IMG/VR virus record: IMGVR_UViG_3300036398_000101
Span: 1-23,438 of that record
Origin: a virus
DNA: 23,438 nt
Strand: one strand, 5' to 3'
The notes below the pieces were generated by a model. That model was given only the letters and a program-made list of their open reading frames with translations, was not told the DNA's origin and made no database searches. A program made the position numbers and the translations under genes. Shown here one piece after another: positions 7,201 to 14,052 of this stretch. Position 1 is the stretch's first letter, and every line of letters starts with the position of its first letter.

Positions 7201-8469
7201 ATGGCATTTGCCAACTCAAGTATCAGCGACATCATTGCTACCACCATTCAGAGCCGTAGCGGTGAGCTTGCTGACAACGTGACCAACAACAATGCGTTGT
7301 TGCGTCGTCTTAAGGAGCGTGGGAACGTCAAGACGTTCTCGGGCGGTAACGTGATTTTGCAGGAAATCATGTACACCGATCCGACCACGAACAACACGAA
7401 CAGCTACTCCGGTTACGAAGTGCTGAACGTGGGTCAGAACAGCCCGATTAGCTCGGCGCAGTTCTCCATCACGCAGTACGCTTCTGCGGTGACTATCTCG
7501 GGTCTGGAGATGATCCAGAACTCGGGTAAGGAGGCCATCATTGACCTTCTTGACGGTCGCATGGAAGTGGCCGAAGCCCAGCTGGCTAACCGCATCAGCG
7601 GTGACCTGTATGGCGACGGCACCGGCAACGCGGGTAAGAACCTCACGGGTCTTGCTGCTGCTGTTCCGGATGACCCGACTGTTGGCACCTACGGCGGCAT
7701 CAATCGCGCTGTGTGGACGTTCTGGCAGAGCAAGAAGTTCTCGGCTGCCGCTGATGGCGGTGGTGCGGGCGCTGTCTCCAGCACGACGATCCAAGGCTAC
7801 ATGGACGCCTTGGCCGTGCAGCTGGTTCGTGGCACCGACAAGCCTGACCTGATCGTGGCCGACAACAACTACTATCGTTTCTACTTGCAGTCGCTACAGG
7901 CGATTCAGCGTATTACCGAGAGTGGTTCGGGCATGGCGGGCGCGGGCTTTGCCTCCCTCAAGTATTACGGCGCGGGCATGGCCTCCGACGTTGTGCTGGA
8001 CGGTGGTATCGGTTCGTCCACCTACAACAGCGGTTCGGGGAACGCCAACCATATGTGGTTCCTCAACACCAAGTACCTGATGTTCCGCCCCCACAAGGAT
8101 CGCAACTTTGTTCCGATCGGTGGCGAGCGTCAGGCCGTCAACCAAGACGCTAAACCAACATTGCACTAATGGCGTCTATAAACCCTCTCTGATTGACTTG
8201 GAAACCCGGAAGCGGGCAACAGGGGCCAAGCGAAAGCAGGCTGAACGACTAAGTGAGAGGGGGCAAACGAAAACGGTTTGCCATGCGATAGTCTGAACTG
8301 CGGTATAACCAAAGAAGCCGCAGAGGGTGATCCGAAGAGGTCGCCCCGCCATCCGAAAGGGTGGTCAGTAGCCGAAAGGCGAAGTAACAGAATGATTGTG
8401 AAACTGATTGGCTGGGCCGGTAACCTTACCTGCTCGGGCAGCCAGTTCCAAGGCGTGTTGATTGCTTAA
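7201..8469 (+). CDS. Major capsid protein, HK97-fold type; split gene, join(7201..8151, 8395..8469)
   Basis: Exon 1 encodes 317 residues and exon 2 encodes 24, giving 341 after removal of the 243-nt intron. The protein begins MAFANSSISDIIATTIQSRS and contains NVILQEIMY, SGYEVLNVGQNSPISSAQF and DLIVADNNYYRFYLQSLQ, phrases of a common capsid family of environmental podoviruses. Unspliced, the frame would add only KPTLH and stop at 8167-8169, giving 322 residues without the C-terminus. Exon 2 supplies IVKLIGWAGNLTCSGSQFQG and ends at TAA 8467-8469, which I recall as the normal end of this family, following the VNQDA at the end of exon 1. It forms the capsid shell. The start is set by AAAGGAG at 7187-7193. 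Confidence 0.92.
8152..8394 (+). ncRNA. Group I self-splicing intron in the major capsid gene (no internal ORF)
   Basis: P1: the exon end 8145-8151 (AGACGCU) pairs with the guide 8171-8177 (GGCGUCU) in six Watson-Crick pairs plus the required U8151-G8171 wobble, placing the 5' splice site after U8151. P3: 8183-8189/8255-8261, seven perfect pairs. P5: 8205-8208/8213-8216. P4: 8197-8200/8220-8223. P6: 8225-8227/8239-8241; a rival P4 of 8197-8201/8226-8230 exists. P7: GACUA 8247-8251/UAGUC 8289-8293, with the G-C pair that binds guanosine. P8: 8262-8268/8276-8282. P9 hairpins: 8298-8303/8318-8323, 8325-8332/8339-8346, 8349-8354/8359-8364 (GAAA loop), 8371-8373/8378-8380 (GAAA loop). The last base is G8394. 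P10: 8167-8170 with 8395-8398. There is no P2 and no endonuclease gene. Confidence 0.93.
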
Positions 8470-8473
8470 GGAG
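8468..8473 (+). promoter_or_regulatory. Shine-Dalgarno overlapping the capsid stop codon
   Basis: AAGGAG shares two bases with the TAA (8467-8469) that ends capsid exon 2 and lies 9 bases before the ATG at 8483. It decides the start of the next gene. It also means that ribosomes finishing the spliced capsid message terminate on top of this site. Confidence 0.7.
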
Positions 8474-8482
8474 TACACGACA

Positions 8483-8959
8483 ATGGCTGTTTCAACTAGT
8501 AATCTCATTGGCGTGGCTCTCGGCTATTCCGACACGACCGCACAGTTCAAGACCGGCACGACCGTGAACTTGGACGATGGTGGTCAGGCCATTTATGTGC
8601 AGGCGGCTTCTACCGTCAGCACCTACATGGCGGTGTCGGTAAAGGGTGACAACACCGTTGTGCCGTTGACCACGACTAACTCGGCAAGCAGTAAGGCCGT
8701 TGGCTTTGCTCAGACGTCCATTGCCTCAGCCTCTTATGGCTGGGTGCAGCTGGGCGGCAAACCGGTTGTTAACCTTGCTGCGTCATGCCTCCCGGCGGTT
8801 CCGCTCTTTACGACGGCTACCGCTGGAACGCTTGACGACGCCACGGTAACTGGCGGTCTGGTTGAGGGCATCGTTGCCCTGACCACGGCCTCTGGTGCTA
8901 CCGCGTTGACCTGCGTTGCGGGCTACCCGCACGTTGCAACGGGCGTTGTGGGCTTCTGA
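8483..8959 (+). CDS. Putative head decoration / capsid-associated protein
   Basis: I choose the ATG at 8483 (158 residues) because AAGGAG is well spaced before it; an earlier in-frame start at 8462 would sit inside the capsid gene. The protein is rich in Ala, Thr, Val, Gly and Ser with no long helices, and contains YVQAASTVSTYMAVSVKGD and GFAQTSIASASYGWVQLGG. This resembles the small beta-rich decoration proteins (DUF2190-like) placed directly after major capsid genes. It would bind the outside of the capsid and stabilise it. The evidence is composition and position, so the exact family is uncertain. It is followed without a gap by the DUF115-like gene (TGATG overlap). Confidence 0.75.
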   Translation: MAVSTSNLIGVALGYSDTTAQFKTGTTVNLDDGGQAIYVQAASTVSTYMAVSVKGDNTVVPLTTTNSASSKAVGFAQTSIASASYGWVQLGGKPVVNLAASCLPAVPLFTTATAGTLDDATVTGGLVEGIVALTTASGATALTCVAGYPHVATGVVGF

Positions 8960-9732
8960 TGAAGCCTCTGGAGATCACGGTACAGGCGGCAGGCACGGCA
9001 GAGGAGCTTTGCTCCAACATCCGCTCTGCGCTGTCCCGTGGTCTGCCAGAACTGGCCCTCGCTCCCATCAAGCACGATGGCAACATCGTATTGGTGGCGA
9101 GCGGGTGGTCTATGCCGGACTACATTGACGAAATTAAGGCGCACCGCCGAGCCGGTCGCCCGATTGTGGCTGTAAAGGCTGCACACGACTTTCTAGTAGA
9201 AAACGGGGTAAACCCCGACCTGTGGATTAACCTTGACCCGCGTGACCGCACAAACGGTATCCAGCGGCTTAACGACCACACGGTATATATGCCCGCCTCA
9301 CGCTGCCCACCGTCCACGTTTGATTACCTTAAGGGCCGCAAGGTGCTGTTATGGCATTCATGGGCAGAAGGCCCAGAAATGACCGCAATTGGCGGTGGCA
9401 AATTAGCAGTTGGTGGCGGCACTACGTCAGGACTGCGAGCAGTCAACATTGGTTATTTGCTTGGATTTCGCAACTTTACGCTGTATGGGTACGACAGCTG
9501 CAACCGCGCTGACGGCGTAAAACGCTTCACGGGCGACAAAGCCGGTGTGTCAATTGACGTATTTGTAGGCGGCCCTACGGGGCGCAAGTTTAACTGCAAC
9601 ATGGCAATGGCCCAGCAGGCCAACGAATTCCAAAAGCTGTTTGATGTGATGGGAGACATCACCGTGGATGCGCGTGGCCCCGGCTTAATTGCCGAAATCA
9701 TGCGCGTTCGTAACGAGCGCAAGGCCGCTTAA
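8959..9732 (+). CDS. DUF115 / MptE-like Rossmann-type protein (possible glycosyl- or pyrophosphokinase-type enzyme)
   Basis: The protein has 257 residues. A first nucleotide-binding-like segment runs GNIVLVASGWSM (41-52), followed by IVAVKAAHDFLVENGVNPDLWINLDPRD (~69-96). A second segment (~148-190) has GGGTTSGLRAVNIGYLLGF and LYGYDSC. The order and wording match the DUF115/MptE-like superfamily, whose members include archaeal 6-hydroxymethyl-pterin pyrophosphokinase and Maf-type flagellin sugar transferases. In phages such proteins are usually unassigned. A role in modifying a virion or host-surface glycan is a reasonable inference, but the substrate cannot be read from the sequence. It overlaps both neighbours by one base, between decoration-like and beta-rich virion genes. 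I see no missing segment. Confidence 0.75.
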   Translation: MKPLEITVQAAGTAEELCSNIRSALSRGLPELALAPIKHDGNIVLVASGWSMPDYIDEIKAHRRAGRPIVAVKAAHDFLVENGVNPDLWINLDPRDRTNGIQRLNDHTVYMPASRCPPSTFDYLKGRKVLLWHSWAEGPEMTAIGGGKLAVGGGTTSGLRAVNIGYLLGFRNFTLYGYDSCNRADGVKRFTGDKAGVSIDVFVGGPTGRKFNCNMAMAQQANEFQKLFDVMGDITVDARGPGLIAEIMRVRNERKAA

Positions 9733-10559
9733 TGGCGATCCCCTCCCGAGTATTGGGTAGCGGGGTAAACCAACTATCCACGGTGTCAATTTGCGGCGAC
9801 GGCGTTGCATCGCTGACCGCCGCTGGCACATCAGCCGGTAACGCAACAGCCATTACCTACGTTTACACCAACGTCACCACCGTTGCCTCGGGTGCTGGCG
9901 TTAAACTGCCGCCGACCGAAATGGGTGAGACGGTCATTATCAAAAACACGGGCGCAAACCCGTTGACGGTTTACCCATACGACGCCAATAGCAGCATCAA
10001 TAACGTCGGCTACGGCACTATTAACCCTGACTGCTCGGCCATGTTTTTTGCCGTTAGCAATACGTTATGGGAGGAATTGCAGGGCTTTGGCCGCTCGGTT
10101 CCCATCCTGCATTACGGTGCGTTTTCGGACACTACGACGCAAACCATTGTGTCCACCAACACCGCTTACGCGATGACGTTTAACACCACAGACGCGGCAA
10201 ATGGGGTCAGCATTGGGTCGCCCACCTCGCGCCTCGTTGTGGCAAATCAGGGCGTTTACAACGTCCAATTTTCAGCGCAGTTGGATAAAACTTCTGGCGG
10301 AGCAACAGTTATCCACATTTGGCTACGCAAAAACGGCACTAATGTGCCAAACACCACTAGCAGGGTTGTCGTACAAGGCACCGCTGCGGAGTTGGTGGCG
10401 GCATGGAATTTTGTCATCCAACTTGAACCCACCAATTATGTAGAATTGATGTGGGAAGCCAATGACGCAGACGTAGTTTTACTTGCGGCAAGCGCCACAA
10501 GCGTTTATCCCGCAATCCCCTCGGTCATTTGTACCGTAACACAGGTCAACAACCTGTAA
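9732..10559 (+). CDS. Beta-rich virion protein with C1q/TNF-like C-terminal domain
   Basis: The protein has 275 residues and a TAATG start overlap. Residues ~45-115 form a small beta domain (GETVIIKNTGANPLTVYPYD ... FFAVSNTLWEELQG) that recurs in phage head-fibre and structural proteins. Residues ~125-275 start HYGAFSDTTTQTI and continue through VANQGVYNVQFSAQL and IHIWLRKNGTNVP, the strand pattern of a C1q/TNF-like jelly roll. Such domains are often trimeric and exposed on virions. A head fibre or capsid-surface adhesin is plausible. No catalytic motif is visible. The short gap after it contains the ribosome binding site of the next gene. Confidence 0.75.
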   Translation: MAIPSRVLGSGVNQLSTVSICGDGVASLTAAGTSAGNATAITYVYTNVTTVASGAGVKLPPTEMGETVIIKNTGANPLTVYPYDANSSINNVGYGTINPDCSAMFFAVSNTLWEELQGFGRSVPILHYGAFSDTTTQTIVSTNTAYAMTFNTTDAANGVSIGSPTSRLVVANQGVYNVQFSAQLDKTSGGATVIHIWLRKNGTNVPNTTSRVVVQGTAAELVAAWNFVIQLEPTNYVELMWEANDADVVLLAASATSVYPAIPSVICTVTQVNNL

Positions 10560-10579
10560 TCCCCACAGGAGCAAGGACA

Positions 10580-11137
10580 ATGCCATTAGATAGCGACATC
10601 AACAACGCCGACGCCCAACTGCACGTTGAGTTTTACACCCGTGACGAAGGCGCAAACGCAGGCAAAACCTACGTTCGCATCATGGCACCGGGTGACAAAA
10701 CCAATATCCTTGACCAGCCGTTGCGCGACGACCACAAAGAGCGTTTCCCGCGTCAATGGCTTCATTACCAGATTCAACAGAACGAGGGTGCGGCAGAGCA
10801 GATGGGTACGCCGCTCTCGCAATGGAACAAAGACTCCCCCGAGGAAATCAACCGCGACCAAATTGCAGAGTTGAACATCCTTAAGTTTGTGACCGTGGAG
10901 CAGCTTGCGCTGGCCTCGGATGCCCAGCTTCAGCGCGTAGGCATGGGCGGCATTGGCTTGCGTGAGCGGGCGCGTTTGTACTTGAACCGCAAGAACCGCA
11001 GCGAAGCGAGCGCGGAGCTTGAGGACACCAAGAAACAGTTGGCGGCATTGCAGGCACAGATGGCATCGTTGTTGTCAGATCGCACCGACGAGCCGAAGCG
11101 CCGTGGCAGGCCGCCGAAAGAGTTAGCGGAGGCATAG
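10580..11137 (+). CDS. Hypothetical virion-region protein with AT-hook-like C-terminal tail
   Basis: I choose the ATG at 10580 (185 residues), with AGGAG at 10567-10571; an in-frame start at 10529 would lie inside the previous gene. The N-terminal half contains YVRIMAPGDKTNILDQPLRD and a Trp-containing helix (RFPRQWLHYQIQQNEG). Residues ~95-130 hold a possible helix-hairpin-helix-like segment (LQRVGMGGIGLRERARLYL). A coiled coil follows, and the tail KRRGRPPK (~176-183) is an AT-hook-type DNA contact. Similar proteins occur between capsid and adaptor genes in podovirus-like environmental phages. A DNA-contacting virion role is an inference from the tail only. Confidence 0.75.
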   Translation: MPLDSDINNADAQLHVEFYTRDEGANAGKTYVRIMAPGDKTNILDQPLRDDHKERFPRQWLHYQIQQNEGAAEQMGTPLSQWNKDSPEEINRDQIAELNILKFVTVEQLALASDAQLQRVGMGGIGLRERARLYLNRKNRSEASAELEDTKKQLAALQAQMASLLSDRTDEPKRRGRPPKELAEA

Positions 11138-11138
11138 T

Positions 11139-12047
11139 ATGGGCAGCACGATGATTCAACTCATTCAGCAATGTACGAATGAGTTAGGCATTCCGACGCC
11201 AAGCACCGTGGCAGGCAACCAAAGCCAAGAAACGGTGCAGTTACTGGCGCTGATGAACGCCGTTGGATATGAGTTGTTACGTCGTGCTGATTGGCGAGAA
11301 CTGACCCGCCAACATACGTTTTACACCGAAGCCACCACCGCAACCGGATCGTGGGTTGATGGCGTAGCGGTTATTACCGGCCTTGCCTCTACGGCAGGGC
11401 TGGATACGACCTATCAGGTGCAAGGTAATGGCATTCCGAACGCCACTTACATCACCTCGGTTGGTGCTACGACCGTCGATATTAACTACCAGCCGACTGC
11501 GACCGTTGTGAACGGTGAGGTTATCTTCCAGAAGGTCAAATACGACCTGCCGGTGGATTACTACAGCACGGTCAACCGCACCCATTGGGACAAGAGCAAG
11601 CGTTGGGAAATGCTTGGCCCCGAGTCCCCGCAGCAATGGGAATGGTTGTTGTCGGGCTATATCAGCACCGGCCCGCGTATCCGTTGGCGTTTGCTCGGCC
11701 AATACTTCCAGATTTGGCCGGGTATGAACGCGGGCGAACTGCTCGGCTTTGAGTACCGCAGCAAGGGCTGGGCATATAACGCCTCTGGCATCGTGCAAAA
11801 CAGCATGACGGCAGACAATGACACCTGTATCTATCCAGATCGGGTCATGGTTCTGGCGACCAAGCTGAAGTATTTTGAGGCCAAGGGCTTTGACACCACC
11901 GCGCTATACCGCGATTACCTGATGGAGCTTGAGGCCGCCATCGCGCAGGATACGGCAGCCGCTAACCTCTCGTTTGCCCCGCGACCGGGTACGGTGTTGA
12001 TCGGTTACGACAACATCCCCGACAGCGGCTACGGTACGGATAGTTAA
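11139..12047 (+). CDS. Head-tail adaptor protein (P22 gp4-like)
   Basis: The protein has 302 residues; GGAGG at 11128-11132 is six bases before the ATG at 11139. The N-terminal helical part (IQLIQQCTNELGIPTPSTV ... LMNAVGYELLRRADWREL) is typical of gp4-type adaptors that bind below the portal. A beta insertion (~70-125) follows, then DLPVDYYSTVNRTHWDKSKRW and a Trp-rich segment, and a C-terminal helical region (LATKLKYFEAKG, LYRDYLMELEAAIAQD). It would join the portal to the tail and close the head after packaging. Gene order (adaptor followed by a large nozzle-like protein) supports the assignment. An alternative in-frame ATG at 11151 is less favoured. Confidence 0.82.
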   Translation: MGSTMIQLIQQCTNELGIPTPSTVAGNQSQETVQLLALMNAVGYELLRRADWRELTRQHTFYTEATTATGSWVDGVAVITGLASTAGLDTTYQVQGNGIPNATYITSVGATTVDINYQPTATVVNGEVIFQKVKYDLPVDYYSTVNRTHWDKSKRWEMLGPESPQQWEWLLSGYISTGPRIRWRLLGQYFQIWPGMNAGELLGFEYRSKGWAYNASGIVQNSMTADNDTCIYPDRVMVLATKLKYFEAKGFDTTALYRDYLMELEAAIAQDTAAANLSFAPRPGTVLIGYDNIPDSGYGTDS

Positions 12048-12049
12048 GC

Positions 12050-13624
12050 ATGGCGTCCCCTACGCGCCGCAGGTTGATTCAGCGAACGCAGGCCAACGTC
12101 GCCTCGCTCCCGCCCCCGGTTGGGGGTTGGAACGCCCGCGACGCGCTTGCGAACATGGCTCCTACGGATGCCGTGACGCTGGATAACTTGTTTCCGGGCG
12201 TTTCTAGCGTGATGCTGCGTGGCGGCTACGACAAACACGCCACCGGAATGACGGGTCAGGTTGAAAGTCTGCTGACCTACAGCGCCGGAACAACGGACAA
12301 GTTGTTTGCGGTTGTTGGCGGTAGCATCTTTGACGTTACCTCCGCTGGCCCTGTTGGCGCTGCGGTAGTAAGCGGGCTTTCTAATAGCCGGTGGGAATAC
12401 ACCAACGTTACGACGGCAGGCGGCAGTTATTTGTATGCCGCAAACGGGGCTGATAAGCCGCTGCTGTACAACGGTTCATCATGGACGCCAATTGACGGGG
12501 CATCAACGCCTGCTATCACGGGCGTTACGGTAACCAAGTTAATCCAGCCGACGCTGTTTAAAAGCCGCGTTTGGTTCATTGAGAAAGACACCCTAAAAGC
12601 ATGGTATTTGCCGACAGCATCTGTGGGCGGTGCCGCACAGGCGCTTGACCTGTCATCAGTTGCCCACCTTGGCGGCAACTTGGTGGCAATGGCCGCGTGG
12701 ACGATTGACGCGGGCTACGGTGTAGACGACAACCTCGTATTTGTAACCGATCAAGGTGAAGTGCTGGTATATCGCGGCACAGACCCCTCTAGCGCCTCCA
12801 CATGGGCGTTAATCGGCATTTGGGTCATCGGTGCGCCAATTTCCCGCCGTTGTTTGCTGAAATACGGCGGTGATTTGCTGGTTTTGACGCTAGATGGCCT
12901 GATTCCGATGGCCTCGGCGCTGCAATCGTCACGGCTTGACCCCAACGTGGCGCTGTCAGACAAGATTCAAGGTGCGTTTGCGGTTGCTGCCCGCACTTAC
13001 AAAAACAACTTTGGCTGGGGGATGTTGTATCACCCGCTAAACAATGCCTTGATGGTTAACGTACCGGTGTCAACTGGCGCACAAGTGCAGTTTGTAATGA
13101 ACAACATCACGAAGGCGTGGTGTCGGTTTACCGGCTGGTACGCCAACTGCTTTGCTTTGCTAAACGATGAGCCTTATTACGGCTCTGACGGCTATGTAGC
13201 AAAAGCGTGGACAACCGGAACCGGATCAGCTGGTTACAACGACAACAGCCAAGCCATCAACACCCGCGCATTGCAGGCGTTTAACTACTTTGACACCCGT
13301 GGCGTTATCAAATACTTCACCCGTGGGCGCGTTACGACCTACAGCAACGGCCAGCCGACCATCGGCGTTGGTATTGCGGTGGATTTCCAGACCGATGACT
13401 TCCTTGGTGCGCTGTCATTTGTGGCAACGAATTACGGCCTGTGGGACGTAGGTCTGTGGGATCAAGCAATCTGGGGCAGCAACAGCATTGCCAATAACAC
13501 CGTTGTGGGCTTAAGCGGCATCGGATATTGCGGCGGCATTATTTTTAACAGCAGCAGCAAGAACGTTTCGCTTGAGTGGGCATCAACCGACATCGTGTAT
13601 CAACTCGGATGGGCTGGAATATAG
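12050..13624 (+). CDS. Tail nozzle / DNA stabilisation-like protein (T7 gp12- or P22 gp10-like)
   Basis: The protein has 524 residues and starts two bases after the adaptor stop. After a basic N-terminus it has LPPPVGGWNARDALANMAP and DAVTLDNLFPG, an opening I know from podovirus tail nozzle proteins. Repeating beta units follow (YLYAANGADKPLLYNGSSW, VWFIEKDTLKAWYLPT, LVFVTDQGEVLVYRGTDP, WCRFTGWYANCF), consistent with a beta-propeller as in T7 gp12 and P22 gp10. It would form the hexameric lower tail tube through which DNA leaves. Position directly after the adaptor fits this. I see no frameshift. Its last 16 bases overlap the GNAT-like gene. Confidence 0.82.
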   Translation: MASPTRRRLIQRTQANVASLPPPVGGWNARDALANMAPTDAVTLDNLFPGVSSVMLRGGYDKHATGMTGQVESLLTYSAGTTDKLFAVVGGSIFDVTSAGPVGAAVVSGLSNSRWEYTNVTTAGGSYLYAANGADKPLLYNGSSWTPIDGASTPAITGVTVTKLIQPTLFKSRVWFIEKDTLKAWYLPTASVGGAAQALDLSSVAHLGGNLVAMAAWTIDAGYGVDDNLVFVTDQGEVLVYRGTDPSSASTWALIGIWVIGAPISRRCLLKYGGDLLVLTLDGLIPMASALQSSRLDPNVALSDKIQGAFAVAARTYKNNFGWGMLYHPLNNALMVNVPVSTGAQVQFVMNNITKAWCRFTGWYANCFALLNDEPYYGSDGYVAKAWTTGTGSAGYNDNSQAINTRALQAFNYFDTRGVIKYFTRGRVTTYSNGQPTIGVGIAVDFQTDDFLGALSFVATNYGLWDVGLWDQAIWGSNSIANNTVVGLSGIGYCGGIIFNSSSKNVSLEWASTDIVYQLGWAGI

Positions 13625-14052
13625 TTAGCGGCCCTCAAGTGGGGGCATGGGTCACGGCGCAGACGGAAGGGGCGTTTGATCCCTCTCGGTCAGTTGCCAT
13701 CGGCCTTGAGCGTGACGGGGAGTTGGTAGCGGGGACGGTTTACGAGAATTGGAACGGGCGATCCGTTGTTTGCCACATTGCTTGGCAGCGGGTCACTCCG
13801 GCTTATATGGCGGCTGTGTACGATTATGCGTACAACGTCGCAGGAGTTGATAAGATAATAGGGCCAATCAGCAGCAACCATACCCGGGCGCTCGCATTGG
13901 TCAGCAAGATGGGATTCTCGGAAGAGGCGCGAATTAAAGAAGCCGCGCATGATTCTGGGGATATTGTTTTGATGACGCAGACACCCGACAAGTGTCGATA
14001 CTTGGAGCCTCGGTATGGGCAAAAAATCACCGGCACCGCCGCCAGCGCCTGA
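13609..14052 (+). CDS. GNAT-like acetyltransferase domain protein
   Basis: I choose the ATG at 13609 (147 residues); it begins MGWNIVSGPQVGAWV, and the alternative GTG at 13576 has no clear ribosome binding site. The segment SVAIGLERDGELVAGTVYEN fits the first strands of the GNAT fold. NHTRALALVSKMGF (90-103) is the typical C-terminal acetyl-CoA-side element, in which a helix ends in GF. The central pyrophosphate-binding loop (Q/R-x-x-G-x-G/A) is not clearly recognisable, so catalysis is not certain. GNAT-like genes are often found between tail genes of podovirus-like phages, with unknown substrates. It overlaps genes on both sides, which argues that it is part of the virion transcript. Confidence 0.75.
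   Translation: MGWNIVSGPQVGAWVTAQTEGAFDPSRSVAIGLERDGELVAGTVYENWNGRSVVCHIAWQRVTPAYMAAVYDYAYNVAGVDKIIGPISSNHTRALALVSKMGFSEEARIKEAAHDSGDIVLMTQTPDKCRYLEPRYGQKITGTAASA

Noticed and set aside
8108-8296. Open frame overlapping the capsid end and the intron
   Set aside because: Its translation is basic and featureless, and it runs through the P1-P8 helices in another frame.
8152-8394. Intein, sequencing frameshift or translational bypass in the capsid gene
   Set aside because: Exons 1 and 2 are in the same frame, so a frameshift would not explain the gap. A stop at 8167 rules out an intein. A bypass is less economical than the nearly complete group I fold.
8278-8469. Separate small gene covering the intron end and capsid exon 2
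   Set aside because: Only the part from 8395 looks like protein, and it matches a capsid C-terminus. The upstream part is explained by intron helices P7-P9. The ATG at 8392-8394 coincides with the intron's terminal G.
8170-8480. Transcription terminator or tRNA in the capsid-decoration gap
   Set aside because: The GC-rich hairpins here are not followed by a U-tract and fit the P9 region of the intron. No cloverleaf can be drawn.
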